Shown: one piece after another, positions 35,982-43,099 of the stretch
Layout of the letters: the number at the start of each line of letters is the position of its first letter
How positions within the stretch are numbered: position 1 is the first letter of the stretch
Assembly: GCA_001767525.1 (NCBI GenBank)
Contig: MELF01000006.1
Location: forward strand, 1 to 50,628
From: Acidobacteria bacterium RIFCSPLOWO2_12_FULL_68_19
GTDB lineage: Bacteria; Acidobacteriota; Vicinamibacteria; Vicinamibacterales; UBA2999
Direction: 5' to 3'
Length of the DNA: 50,628 nucleotides
Notes under the pieces: model-generated
Seen by the model: only the letters and a program-made list of their open reading frames with translations
Database searches by the model: none
What the model was told of the DNA's origin: nothing
Position numbers and translations under genes: made by a program

Positions 35982-36102
35982 GGTGTCCTCCTCGCTGGGA
36001 GGGCAACTATACCCCGGTGTCAGAACCTGGCGTCAGCGCACCGCCGCCAGGCACGTTCTGTCCGGCGCGGGTGCCGGCGCGAGTGCCGGCGCCGGTGCGC
36101 GT

Positions 36103-37416
36103 CTACAGCACGGGAGGAGAGAACAGCACGCCTCCGAAGATCAGCCACGCCAGCAGCAGCGTCCACGCGACATTGAACGCCTGCGCGAGCAGGAAGGCGC
36201 CGAGCGGCCGTCCGCCGTCGAGGCCCACGAGGTTCCCCAGCCGCGTCTCCAGGCCGATGGAGACGAAGGCGAGGGCGAACCAGATCGTCCGCACCGATCC
36301 GACGGCGTCCTTGGTGCGCGCCACCAGCTCCGGCCCGAGGAGGAACGAGAACACGAGCGACGCCGCCAGGAAGCCGAGGACGAACTTCGGGAAGCGCTGC
36401 CAGATGACGGAGGCGCCGGGTGCGCGGTCGCGGCCGTCGCCGTGGCGCATCGCCCACCAGATCGACAGCACCAGCGCGGCGACGCCGATCAGCACGTTCT
36501 GGGAGAACTTCACGATCGTGCCGATCTTCATGGTGGCGTCGCTGACGAGCGCACTCGCCGCGACGACCGAGGGGGTGGTGTCGAGCGTCCCGCCCATCCA
36601 CGCGCCCGCTACCGCGTCGGGAACGCCGAGGAGGCGCACGATCCAGGGCATCAGGACGATCATCGGCACCGCCACGACCAGCACGAGCGCCGAGACGTAG
36701 CTCAGCTTGCGGCGGTCGCCCTGAATGGCGCCGCAGGCCGCGATCGCCGCCGAGACGCCGCAGATCGAGACGGCGGTCGAGAGCATCACCGCCAGTTCCT
36801 CGTCGACGCGGAAGCGCGTCGCCAGCCAGAACGCCACGTACCAGACGACGACGACCACCCCGAGCGCCTGCACGATGCCGAGCGCACCCGCCTGGAGCAC
36901 GTCGGCGAACAGGACCGTCGCGCCCATGATCACCAGTCCCGTCTTGATGAAGAGCTCCGACCGGGCCGCCGCCCGTATCGACGGACTGGCGCCGCCCGCG
37001 TGGCTCACGAGCAGCCCCAGCGCGAGCGCGAAGACGACGTACTCGATGCCCCACGCCGCCGGCGCGGCATGGCCGGCGAGCACGAGCGACAGCCATGCGA
37101 GCGCGAAGACGGCCGGGTAGCCTCGGGTGAAGCGGCCGAGGTCTCCCCCCTCGAGCACGAGCCCGACGGCGGCGAGCAGCCCGACGCCGACGCCTGTCGC
37201 CACCCAGCCGCCGAGCACTTCCGGCGTCAGGAGCCTGGCCGCCGACGCGCCGTCGCTCCACCGGAGCCCGGGCAGCGCCGGCACCGCGCCAAGCAGGACG
37301 AGCGCCAGCACAACGGCGCCGAGGACGACGGCCAGCCAGTCCTCCGGGACGCGGACGAGCGGCGTCGCCCGTTGCTGGGCCGTCACGCGATCGGTGGTCG
37401 TGACCGTATCGAGCAT
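36103..37416 (-). CDS. YeiH-family putative sulfate/sulfonate exporter
   Basis: A 437-residue inner-membrane protein of the UPF0324/YeiH family with about 11-12 hydrophobic segments. Family blocks seen: ARSELFIKTGLVIMGATVLF, STAVSICGVSAAIAACGAIQ, AGAWMGGTLDTTPSVVAASALVSDATMKIGTIVKFSQNVLIG. Relatives (CuyZ, PSE) are linked to sulfite/sulfonate traffic. Start ATG 37416 follows GAGGCGAAC; a longer frame begins at 37437. Upstream are a 28-codon Cys-rich leader peptide and an intrinsic terminator, so expression is probably attenuated according to charged tRNA-Cys. It is divergent from the B3-type metallo-beta-lactamase-like gene. Confidence 0.85.
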   Translation of the reverse strand: MLDTVTTTDRVTAQQRATPLVRVPEDWLAVVLGAVVLALVLLGAVPALPGLRWSDGASAARLLTPEVLGGWVATGVGVGLLAAVGLVLEGGDLGRFTRGYPAVFALAWLSLVLAGHAAPAAWGIEYVVFALALGLLVSHAGGASPSIRAAARSELFIKTGLVIMGATVLFADVLQAGALGIVQALGVVVVVWYVAFWLATRFRVDEELAVMLSTAVSICGVSAAIAACGAIQGDRRKLSYVSALVLVVAVPMIVLMPWIVRLLGVPDAVAGAWMGGTLDTTPSVVAASALVSDATMKIGTIVKFSQNVLIGVAALVLSIWWAMRHGDGRDRAPGASVIWQRFPKFVLGFLAASLVFSFLLGPELVARTKDAVGSVRTIWFALAFVSIGLETRLGNLVGLDGGRPLGAFLLAQAFNVAWTLLLAWLIFGGVLFSPPVL

Positions 37417-37428
37417 GTTCGCCTCGCA

Positions 37429-37470
37429 CAAAAGCAAAAGGCCCGGAAAGCCTGATCAGCCTTCCGGGCC
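37429..37470 (-). terminator. Attenuator (intrinsic terminator) upstream of the YeiH gene
   Basis: On the minus strand the arms GGCCCGGAA (37470-37462) and TTCCGGGCC (37448-37440) form a perfect 9-bp stem around a short loop containing CTGATCAG, followed by TTTTGCTTTT. It lies 13 bp before the YeiH start codon. The first four bases of the stem (GGCC, 37470-37467) can instead pair within an antiterminator: GGCCGCGCTGCG (37531-37520) with CGCAGCAGGCC (37477-37467). Confidence 0.8.
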
Positions 37471-37501
37471 TGCTGCGGGAAACTGGTTCGTGTAACGGGT
37501 A

Positions 37502-37588
37502 TCAGAGGTGCGAAACCGACGCAGCGCGGCCAGCGGAGGCTGAAGCCCCCTGACAACAACAACACGCGCAGGTCGGGTGCACGAACAC
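37502..37588 (-). CDS. Cysteine-rich leader peptide of the YeiH attenuator
   Basis: A 28-codon frame, GTG 37588 to TGA 37502, beginning (V/M)FVHPTCACCCCQG. Five of six consecutive codons are Cys: TGC-GCG-TGT-TGT-TGT-TGT at 37570-37553. A purine-rich AAGGATAAGG lies just upstream of the GTG. Immediately after the Cys run is a GGGGGC-TTCA-GCCTCC hairpin (37550-37535), then the left arm of the antiterminator and finally the terminator before the transporter. This is the layout of a classical attenuation leader, in which ribosome stalling at Cys codons would free the antiterminator. It has no other recognisable product function. Confidence 0.75.
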   Translation of the reverse strand: MFVHPTCACCCCQGASASAGRAASVSHL

Positions 37589-37668
37589 GAGGGCCTTATC
37601 CTTCCACACGGCCGCGGCGCATGTCAATTATCATGGGACGATTTCATCCGCAGGACAGGAGCCTTGAC

Positions 37669-38529
37669 ATGACCGTATTCACGACCACGCGCGCGCTGGC
37701 GCTCGCCGGCCTGATCGCCGCGCCCACGCTGACCTACGCCCAGACGGTCGAGGATCGCACGCAGGACCGCGTGGCGTTTCCCGCCCACCGGATCATCGGC
37801 AACATTCATTACGTCGGCACCGGGACGCTCAACTCGTTCCTCGTCACGACGCCGGAAGGCCACATCCTGATCAACGTGAATTTCGAGGAGACGGTGCCGC
37901 TGCTGCGCCAGTCGATCGAGAAGCTCGGCTTCACGCTGACCGACGTCAAGATCATCCTGGGCAGCCACGCCCACGGCGACCACATGCAGGCCGATGCCGT
38001 CGTCAAGGAGCTGACCGGCGGGGCGCAGGTGATGGCGATGGAGCAGGACGTGCCGGCGCTGAAGGCGATGAAGGCGCCGAGCGGGAAGCCCCATCCGATC
38101 GATCGCGTGCTGAAGGACGGCGAGCAGGTACGACTGGGCGGGGCCACGCTGACGGCCCACCTGACGCCCGGGCACACGCGCGGCTGCACCACCTGGGAAA
38201 CAACCGTGCAGGAAGGCGGCCGGTCCTACAACGTCGTCATCGCGTGCGGCGGGCTGCAGGAGGACGCGCGGCTCGTCAACAACAAGAACTATCCCGAGAT
38301 TGCCGATCACTTCCTCCAGAGCATCCAGAAGTACAAGACGATGAAGCCCGACGTGTTCCTCGCATCGCACAGCTGGTTCTTCGACCTGGCGGGCAAGTAC
38401 AAGCGGCTGGGGACGGGCGCGACGAACCCTTACATCGATCCCGCCGGTTTCCGCGCGTGGGTCGACAACATGGAGAAGAACTGGAACACGCTCGTGGCGG
38501 AGCAGAAGAAGAATCCGCCGTCGAACTGA
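37669..38529 (+). CDS. Subclass B3-like metallo-beta-lactamase fold protein
   Basis: A 286-residue exported enzyme from ATG 37669 (AGGAG upstream; signal TVFTTTRALALAGLIAAPTLTYA). The zinc ligands of subclass B3 are all present in order: H100, H102, D104 and H105 in GSHAHGDHMQAD, H169 in TPGHTRGCTTW, and H234 in ASHSWFFD. PGHTRGCTTW is characteristic of B3 enzymes such as THIN-B and BJP-1. It would act in the periplasm and may hydrolyse beta-lactams, but chromosomal soil homologues are not always active on antibiotics. A GTG or ATG further upstream (37621) lacks a signal peptide context. It is divergent from the YeiH leader. Confidence 0.88.
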   Translation: MTVFTTTRALALAGLIAAPTLTYAQTVEDRTQDRVAFPAHRIIGNIHYVGTGTLNSFLVTTPEGHILINVNFEETVPLLRQSIEKLGFTLTDVKIILGSHAHGDHMQADAVVKELTGGAQVMAMEQDVPALKAMKAPSGKPHPIDRVLKDGEQVRLGGATLTAHLTPGHTRGCTTWETTVQEGGRSYNVVIACGGLQEDARLVNNKNYPEIADHFLQSIQKYKTMKPDVFLASHSWFFDLAGKYKRLGTGATNPYIDPAGFRAWVDNMEKNWNTLVAEQKKNPPSN

Positions 38530-38566
38530 GCCTCAGGCCATCGACAGCAGACTTGGACCATGCGTA

Positions 38567-38845
38567 ATGGCGACAATCTCCATCGCGCACGCCGGCGGGG
38601 CTCGGTACATCGTGACGGTCGAGGAAGGCGGCGGCTCGACGACGCACGAGGTGAACGTGTGGCCGTCGGACGTCGAGCGCTATGCGCCCGACGCGAGTCC
38701 CGAAGCGCTGCTGCGCGCCTCCTTCGAGTTCCTGCTCGCACGGGAGTCGAAGGACTCGATTCTCCCCCGATTCGAGCTGCCGGTCATCGAGCGGTACTTT
38801 CCGGAGTACCCGCGGGTGATCCCGTCGATGGTCGCTGACGAGTGA
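38567..38845 (+). CDS. Small conserved hypothetical protein
   Basis: A 92-residue protein (ATISIAHAGGARYIVTVEEGGGSTTHEVNVWP, RASFEFLLARESKDSILPRFELPVIERYFPEYP). Composition is acidic with no membrane segment or signal. Strand-rich N-terminus and helical C-terminus can be inferred. It resembles small unnamed proteins of soil bacteria. It follows the metallo-beta-lactamase-like gene by 37 bp on the same strand. Confidence 0.7.
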   Translation: MATISIAHAGGARYIVTVEEGGGSTTHEVNVWPSDVERYAPDASPEALLRASFEFLLARESKDSILPRFELPVIERYFPEYPRVIPSMVADE

Positions 38846-38864
38846 CGCCAGGGGACCGCGGCGA

Positions 38865-39818
38865 TCATCGCGCCGCCGCCGGCCAGCGGCCATCGAGAAA
38901 CGTCTGCACCGCGGGAAAGAAGAGATCGGGCTGCTCGACGTACGGCATGTGGCCGGCGTCAGCCACGACGAGCAGACGCGAGGAAGGGACCCTCGCCCGC
39001 CATTCGCGGGCCGCATCGAGCGGCATCGGGTCGCGGTCGCCGTGGACGAGGAGCATGGGCGCGCGCACCGAGGCCAGGCGAGGGCGCCAGTCGAAGTCGC
39101 CCAGCGAGGCCCAGACGGCGACGTTGACGCGCCGGCCGCTGGCGAGCGCCGCGCCCGGCGGCGCGCAGAGGTTTCCTCGCGACCGCGGCGACCTCGCCTC
39201 GGGGTGCGCGTAGTACGCCTTGCCCAGAACGGCCCAGTAGGCCCGGCAGCGCTCGATCTGCTCGACATCGCCGCTCGCCTTCTGCCAGTCGGCGTCGGCT
39301 TCACCCAGCCTCGCCTGATCGGAGGCGCTCAACCGGTCGCGAAGATTGGCATCGAACACGTTCAGCCACCTGGCCTGCGCCGGCATGGCGCCGACCAGCA
39401 CCAGGCGCTCCACCCGAGCGGGGTACGTCATCGCGTACAGCGCCGCCAGACCGGCGCCCCACGAATGTCCGAGGAGCGTGAGCCGGTCGAAGCGGAGCTG
39501 CCGGCGCAGCGCCTCGAGATCCTCCACGAGCGTTTCCGCCGTCACCCCGCCGGCCAGCGACGACCGGCCCGCACCGCGCTGATCGAAGAAGACGACGCGG
39601 CGCCGGCTGGCGAGCGGCAGGAGATCGTCCGCCAGGTAGTTGCTGTCGAGTCCCGGGCCGCCGTGCAGCACGACGATCGGGGCGCCGCGCCCCTCGTCGC
39701 GCACGAAGAGCCGGACGGACGGGGCGACGGTGACGAAGCGCTCCGCGCCGGCGATGAGCGTCGAGAGCAGGGCGATCGCGCAGGAAACCGCCGCGACTTG
39801 CCGCATCTGTGTCCGCAC
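38865..39818 (-). CDS. Alpha/beta-hydrolase, proline-iminopeptidase-like
   Basis: A 317-residue hydrolase with an N-terminal signal (RQVAAVSCAIALLSTLIAGA). Oxyanion motif VVLHGGPGLDSNY and FFDQRGAGRSS are the hallmark of the S33 peptidase/epoxide hydrolase group; the nucleophile serine is in LLGHSWGAGLAALYA; the acid is in LLVHGDRDPM and the histidine in VADAGHMPYVE. It probably cleaves a small ester or N-terminal proline in the periplasm. It is convergent with the upstream small protein gene. Confidence 0.87.
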   Translation of the reverse strand: MRTQMRQVAAVSCAIALLSTLIAGAERFVTVAPSVRLFVRDEGRGAPIVVLHGGPGLDSNYLADDLLPLASRRRVVFFDQRGAGRSSLAGGVTAETLVEDLEALRRQLRFDRLTLLGHSWGAGLAALYAMTYPARVERLVLVGAMPAQARWLNVFDANLRDRLSASDQARLGEADADWQKASGDVEQIERCRAYWAVLGKAYYAHPEARSPRSRGNLCAPPGAALASGRRVNVAVWASLGDFDWRPRLASVRAPMLLVHGDRDPMPLDAAREWRARVPSSRLLVVADAGHMPYVEQPDLFFPAVQTFLDGRWPAAAR

Positions 39819-39832
39819 GCGTCAAGCCATGC

Positions 39833-40261
39833 TCAAGATCGAGCAGCCAGCAGGTCGAAAAATGCCCGAGGAGTGACAATCCGCACGCCTCGGTGCTCGC
39901 CGATCGCGAGGAGGTCGGGATCTCCGGAGACGACCAGGACAGCACGTCCTTCGATCGCCGCAGCGATGTACTTGTCATCGTCGGGGTCGGCGCTCACGCC
40001 GGTCACCGTGTACTCTCCGGCGACCATCTGTGAGAGGACGAGGATGTCCTCGAACCATAACTCCGCTTCCACGTTGGTTCGGGCGGCCTTGCGCACCTTC
40101 GAATAGGCAAGCGCCTGCAAGACTTCCTCGGCGATTTCGGCCGACACCACGATCTCGAACGCCGCGTCCCTGAGGAACCGCTCGATAATCTGCCCTGGCG
40201 GACCTTCAGGACGCACGTAGGCACTGACGAATACGTTTGCGTCGAGAACGGCGCGAAGCAC
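39833..40261 (-). CDS. PIN-domain toxin (second TA pair)
   Basis: A 142-residue PIN-domain RNase-like toxin: D7 in RAVLDANVFVSAYV, E in SAEIAEEVLQAL, and the acidic run SADPDDDKYIAAAIEG, with GDPDLLAIGEHRGVRIVTPRAFF at the end. Catalytic acidic residues look intact. It lies 4 bp downstream of its Phd-like antitoxin gene and faces away from the VapBC pair. It is the first of three TA loci in a row. Confidence 0.85.
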   Translation of the reverse strand: MLRAVLDANVFVSAYVRPEGPPGQIIERFLRDAAFEIVVSAEIAEEVLQALAYSKVRKAARTNVEAELWFEDILVLSQMVAGEYTVTGVSADPDDDKYIAAAIEGRAVLVVSGDPDLLAIGEHRGVRIVTPRAFFDLLAARS

Positions 40262-40264
40262 CGC

Positions 40265-40558
40265 CTACGTCGCCTTCGCACGCGACTTGCGCCTCTGGCG
40301 ACGAGCCCATCGCTGCGCCTCCAGTGCAAGCATGCTCGCCTCGTCTTCGGTGAGCGCTCCGCCCTTTTGCTGCTCGATGACATCCAGCGCGTGCCGGCGC
40401 GCAAAGCGTCGCATCTGCTCGAGCCGCTCGACGGGTACCAATGCGGCCAGCGGCTTGCCCTTCCGTTCGATGATGAACTCGTCGTGTCGAAGGGCGACGC
40501 GATTCAGCATGTCGCCGATTCGTTGTCGGACGTCCATGGTCGACACCTTCTCTGGCAT
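40265..40558 (-). CDS. Phd/YefM-type antitoxin (second TA pair)
   Basis: A 97-residue antitoxin starting MPEKVSTMDVRQRIGDMLNRVALRHDEFIIERKGKPLAALVPVERLEQMRRF, the Phd/YefM N-terminal DNA-binding fold with the typical FxxxRxGKPxAxLVPxE motif, followed by a long charged C-terminus rich in Lys and Arg. A perfect inverted repeat lies 11 bp upstream of the start (40569-40585) and is the likely autoregulatory operator. Confidence 0.82.
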   Translation of the reverse strand: MPEKVSTMDVRQRIGDMLNRVALRHDEFIIERKGKPLAALVPVERLEQMRRFARRHALDVIEQQKGGALTEDEASMLALEAQRWARRQRRKSRAKAT

Positions 40559-40568
40559 GGCAACCCTC

Positions 40569-40585
40569 GCAACTATTATAGTTGC
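40569..40585. promoter_or_regulatory. Operator of the Phd/PIN pair
   Basis: GCAACTA-TTA-TAGTTGC, a perfect inverted repeat with 7-bp arms immediately upstream of the antitoxin start. AT-rich within GC-rich DNA, so it probably also contains the promoter -10 region. Confidence 0.7.
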
Positions 40586-40792
40586 TATACCTGGCCGGGC
40601 AGCACCCGCTGACGAGGCCCCGAATCAGCCCCCAGCCCAGCAGTCACAGCCTCGCCGAGAATCTCCAGGGTTACGAACCACGGCATCCTCGGAGTTCGCG
40701 AGGAACTCCGCGAAGGCCATTGTGCCGACGTAGCGCTGAATCCGGCCTGCAGCTTCGAGAATGTCTCCGGTCTGACGGCATCAGGGGTGGCA

Positions 40793-40806
40793 TATACTAA
40801 TGTATA
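40793..40806. promoter_or_regulatory. Operator of the VapBC pair
   Basis: TATAC-TAAT-GTATA, an inverted repeat 28 bp upstream of the VapB start, suitable for an AbrB-fold antitoxin binding site. It overlaps a -10-like sequence (TATACT). Confidence 0.65.
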
Positions 40807-40834
40807 CGGCACAGACTCCCAGGAGGAATCCGAC

Positions 40835-41062
40835 ATGCAGCGACGAGCCAAGGTGTTCATGAACAACCGCAGCCAGGCCGTACGGTTGCCGAAGGAGTTC
40901 CAGTTCAGCACCGACGAAGTGTTCATTCGCAAAGAAGGGGAGGATGTGATCCTGTCGCCACGCCCAACGGATTGGGCGCCTTATCTCCACAGCGGCCCGG
41001 TGGCGTCCGACGCGTTCATGGAGGATGTCGAGGATCTGCCCGTGCAGGAGCGCGAGCCCTGA
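40835..41062 (+). CDS. vapB: VapB-type antitoxin (AbrB/SpoVT fold)
   Basis: A 75-residue antitoxin starting at ATG 40835 behind AGGAGG. MQRRAKVFMNNRSQAVRLPKEF is the swapped-hairpin AbrB DNA-binding start typical of VapB (N-x-R-S-Q-A-V-R-L-P), followed by VFIRKEGEDVILSPRP and an acidic tail. The stop overlaps the VapC start as TGATG, so the toxin is coupled. The product should bind VapC and the upstream TATAC repeat. Confidence 0.85.
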   Translation: MQRRAKVFMNNRSQAVRLPKEFQFSTDEVFIRKEGEDVILSPRPTDWAPYLHSGPVASDAFMEDVEDLPVQEREP

Positions 41063-41493
41063 TGGCCCGCTACATGCTCGACACGGACACGTGCTCGTAC
41101 ATCATGAAGCGTTCGAGCGAAACCGTGTTGAACCGATTGCAGGCGGTTCCCGTCGTCGACGTCTGCATCTCCGTCATCACCAAGTCCGAGCTGCTCTACG
41201 GCGTTGAAGTTTCACCCCGGCGCACGCAGGATGCCATGGCGCTGCAGGCCTTCCTGCCCTACGTCGAGGTGCTGGAGCTCCCGGACGCCGCCGCTACCCA
41301 CTACGCCCAGGTACGTGCCGACCTGAAGACACGCGGCCAGATGATCGGAGCGAACGGCCTTTTCATTGCCGCTCACGCACGGAGCCTTGGGCTCGTCCTC
41401 GTCACGAACAACACCACCGAGTTCGGCCGCGTGAAAGGATTGACGTTCGAGAACTGGACGCTCCCGATTCGTCGTCGGAAGAAGGACGAGTAG
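41062..41493 (+). CDS. vapC: VapC-type PIN toxin with a lost catalytic Asp
   Basis: A 143-residue PIN-domain toxin. D7 and D9 in MLDTDTCSYI and E43 in TKSELLYG are present, and the C-terminus VTNNTTEFGRVKGLTFENW is standard. At the third metal-binding position, where VapC proteins have NDLLIAAHA, this protein has NGLFIAAHA: G99 (codon GGC at 41356) replaces the expected Asp (GAC), a single-base change. The toxin is therefore probably inactive, although the pair still has an intact antitoxin and start overlap. Confidence 0.82.
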   Translation: MARYMLDTDTCSYIMKRSSETVLNRLQAVPVVDVCISVITKSELLYGVEVSPRRTQDAMALQAFLPYVEVLELPDAAATHYAQVRADLKTRGQMIGANGLFIAAHARSLGLVLVTNNTTEFGRVKGLTFENWTLPIRRRKKDE

Positions 41494-41730
41494 TCCGGCG
41501 CCAGACACTCCACTGTGGCCAAGTACCCGTCAGCGACGGGATCCCCGCGTCATGTGGAGAGGCAACGACTTACATGGCGGAGCGGGTAGGTTCGCGCCAA
41601 CTCACGACGCGCCCAGCGCGTCGGGCGATGCCAGTATCTCCTGCCGCGCTTCGCGCGGCCAGGAATGCCCTGGCCGCCGCGGCGCCTTGCACGCTGTCGC
41701 GCTCGCCGCGGCGCGCTTCTCCGCAGTCGC

Positions 41731-42066
41731 CTACGCCCTATTGGCCAGCTTCATGGTGCGTCGTCGAACCATCGCCGCCTTGAGGTCGAAGTTGGCCTGC
41801 ATATGCATCCAGAACTGCGGCGTCGTCTTGAAGAGCTGCGCGAGTCGGAGCGCTGTGTCGGCGGTCACGCCGCGTTTGCCGCGCACGAGCTCGTTCAGGC
41901 GTACGGTGGACATCCCCAGCGTCTTGGCTGCGGCGGCCTGTGTCATCTCGAGCGGCTTCAGAAACTCCTCGAGGAGGATCTCGCCAGGGTGCACCGCCGG
42001 CCCCACGCTTGCGGCATCACGTGGGATGCTCTCAGTGGTAGTCCTCGCAACAGACGTCGTGCGCAT
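41731..42066 (-). CDS. higA: HigA-type antitoxin (XRE helix-turn-helix)
   Basis: A 111-residue DNA-binding antitoxin. The HigA/VapI signature VHPGEILLEEFLKPLEMTQAAAAKTLGMSTVRLNELVRGKRGVTADTALRLAQLFKTTPQFWMHMQ is complete. The N-terminus (TTSVARTTTESIPRDAASVGP) is read in the same DNA as the end of the upstream higB in another frame, so the genes overlap by 35 bp. Region 41494-41730 between it and vapC has no recognisable gene. Confidence 0.85.
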   Translation of the reverse strand: MRTTSVARTTTESIPRDAASVGPAVHPGEILLEEFLKPLEMTQAAAAKTLGMSTVRLNELVRGKRGVTADTALRLAQLFKTTPQFWMHMQANFDLKAAMVRRRTMKLANRA

Positions 42067-42322
42067 CGTGTCTCTCCCACCGGAAAGTGATCCGTTACTG
42101 CTGGTTCACGCGAATGCTGTGCTGCCCCTTCCGGTCCCCAGCCAACGCCTCCAGTCGATTGCCGGGAACAGCCGCCAGGTCGTCCAGCCGCTGCGCGCCG
42201 TCAAGCATCGTCAACCTCCGATGCACAATCGGCCAGATGTCGCGGGGCACACGCCGCGCGGCCTTACTGTTTCGCTCTTCCCATAGGTCCGCGGTCGTGG
42301 CGTCCGCGAACGACTGGATCAT
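42032..42322 (-). pseudogene. higB: HigB/RelE-type toxin with premature stop
   Basis: From ATG 42322 the frame encodes MIQSFADATTADLWEERNS and LEALAGDRKGQHSIRVNQQ, typical of HigB, then TAA at codon 76 (42097-42095). After that stop the same frame continues RITFRWERHDAHDVCCEDYH to a proper TGA at 42032, the exact family ending (NxxYRIxFRW...DYH). A TAC-to-TAA change would explain it, so the toxin lacks its last 20 residues, including the catalytic strand. The higA antitoxin remains intact. Confidence 0.85.
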
Positions 42323-42335
42323 GGCATCACGATAT

Positions 42336-42354
42336 ACGGATACCGTGTATCCGT
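42336..42354. promoter_or_regulatory. Operator of the HigBA pair
   Basis: ACGGATAC-CGT-GTATCCGT, an inverted repeat with perfect 8-bp arms, 14 bp upstream of the higB start. HigA-type regulators bind such repeats for autoregulation. Confidence 0.7.
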
Positions 42355-42530
42355 CAAGGCATCGCATGTCGGAAGGAGCCGCCCATGCCGCGAACGCCAC
42401 GTCCCGAGCAGGAAGAACAGAATCGAACCTGGGACCGACCTAGCGCTCGTCTATCAGGCGCCCGGCGTTGCATAGATTCTTACGCCCATGTCCGGAGGCC
42501 TGAAGTTATTGAAAACAAAGAATCGATGGT

Positions 42531-42551
42531 TGGCGGAGAGGGTGGGATTCG
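42531..42551 (-). other. tRNA-Ser 3' end fragment, possible att site
   Basis: On the minus strand these 21 nt read CGAATCCCACCCTCTCCGCCA, the T-loop, acceptor strand and CCA end of many bacterial tRNA-Ser genes. The T-stem 5' side expected before it (GGTT) is not present, so identity ends at this point. A recombinase-generated tRNA 3' end is the simplest reading, but 21 nt could be coincidental. Confidence 0.45.
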
Positions 42552-42799
42552 GTCTTGACAGGGTTTTTGGAAACCGGCCTGTTTTCGAAAGTCTTCGGGA
42601 AAACCAGCCCTCTCGTCCCGCGCGATCCGCCGTTTCCGCTGGGGATGCCCCCAAATCAGCCCCACGTCATCCGGCCGCGGATTGGCACTTCCTCCACCTG
42701 GGAGGCCGCCGGACAATCCTTGACGCCCATGAGCTCTGTTGCCGCCGGCACAGACTTGGCCTGTCCTGCATGACGTCGCACCGTTATCGATCGCCACAA

Positions 42800-43054
42800 G
42801 GCGACCAGGCAGGAGTAATCCTCCGGGGCCACCCCAACCGTGTGCGAACCGGCATTGAATCCGCGCTCTATGACGCCAGCGCCAATTCACGGGTCGAGCA
42901 CGCCGCCGTCCGTCCAACCCCCTGCACCAACTGCGGTTGACCGGGCGGACGATGCCAGTAGAATGGCTCCACGTGAGGGCATCATAGGGTGGGCGCGGAA
43001 GCCTGAGTGCAGGCGGTAGCCGGGAAATGGCGCCGTCCACTCATACGACGTTAG
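42800..43054 (+). repeat. ~255 bp direct repeat, copy 1, ending in an attC-like GTTAGGC
   Basis: Starts GGCGACCAGGCAGGAGTA and runs to CGACGTTAG. Apart from scattered substitutions and an internal length change it matches copy 2 (49639-49916). The identity ends exactly inside GTTAG, after which the two sites differ (GGCTGCC here, CCGGACG there), as expected at an attC recombination point. GTCCAAC (42912-42918) fits the R'' consensus and GTTAGGC (43050-43056) the R' consensus, 145 bp apart, but a standard two-box stem is not obvious. No ORF in it looks real. Upstream DNA (42437-42799) holds no gene I can support. Confidence 0.7.
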
Positions 43055-43099
43055 GCTGCCACCCTATCGAGCAAATTCGTACCTGAGACAAGCGTCTTC

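Noticed and set aside
36002-36102. GTGCCGGCGCGAGTGCCGGCGCCGG tract between the GYD and YeiH genes as a repeat array or control site
   Set aside because: It is a short low-complexity GC tract near the 3' ends; no unit count or symmetry supports a function.
37429-37588. A metabolite-binding riboswitch upstream of the YeiH gene
   Set aside because: The leader has a translatable Cys-rich frame and simple alternative helices; no known aptamer consensus was seen. Attenuation explains the structure better.
42032-42322. Stop-codon recoding in higB
   Set aside because: TAA is not a usual recoding codon and no recoding structure is seen; a nonsense mutation is simpler.
42800-43054. Minus-strand frame spanning the direct repeat as a conserved protein
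   Set aside because: It is shared by both repeats only because the DNA is repeated, breaks after the repeat, and has an Arg/Pro-rich meaningless sequence.
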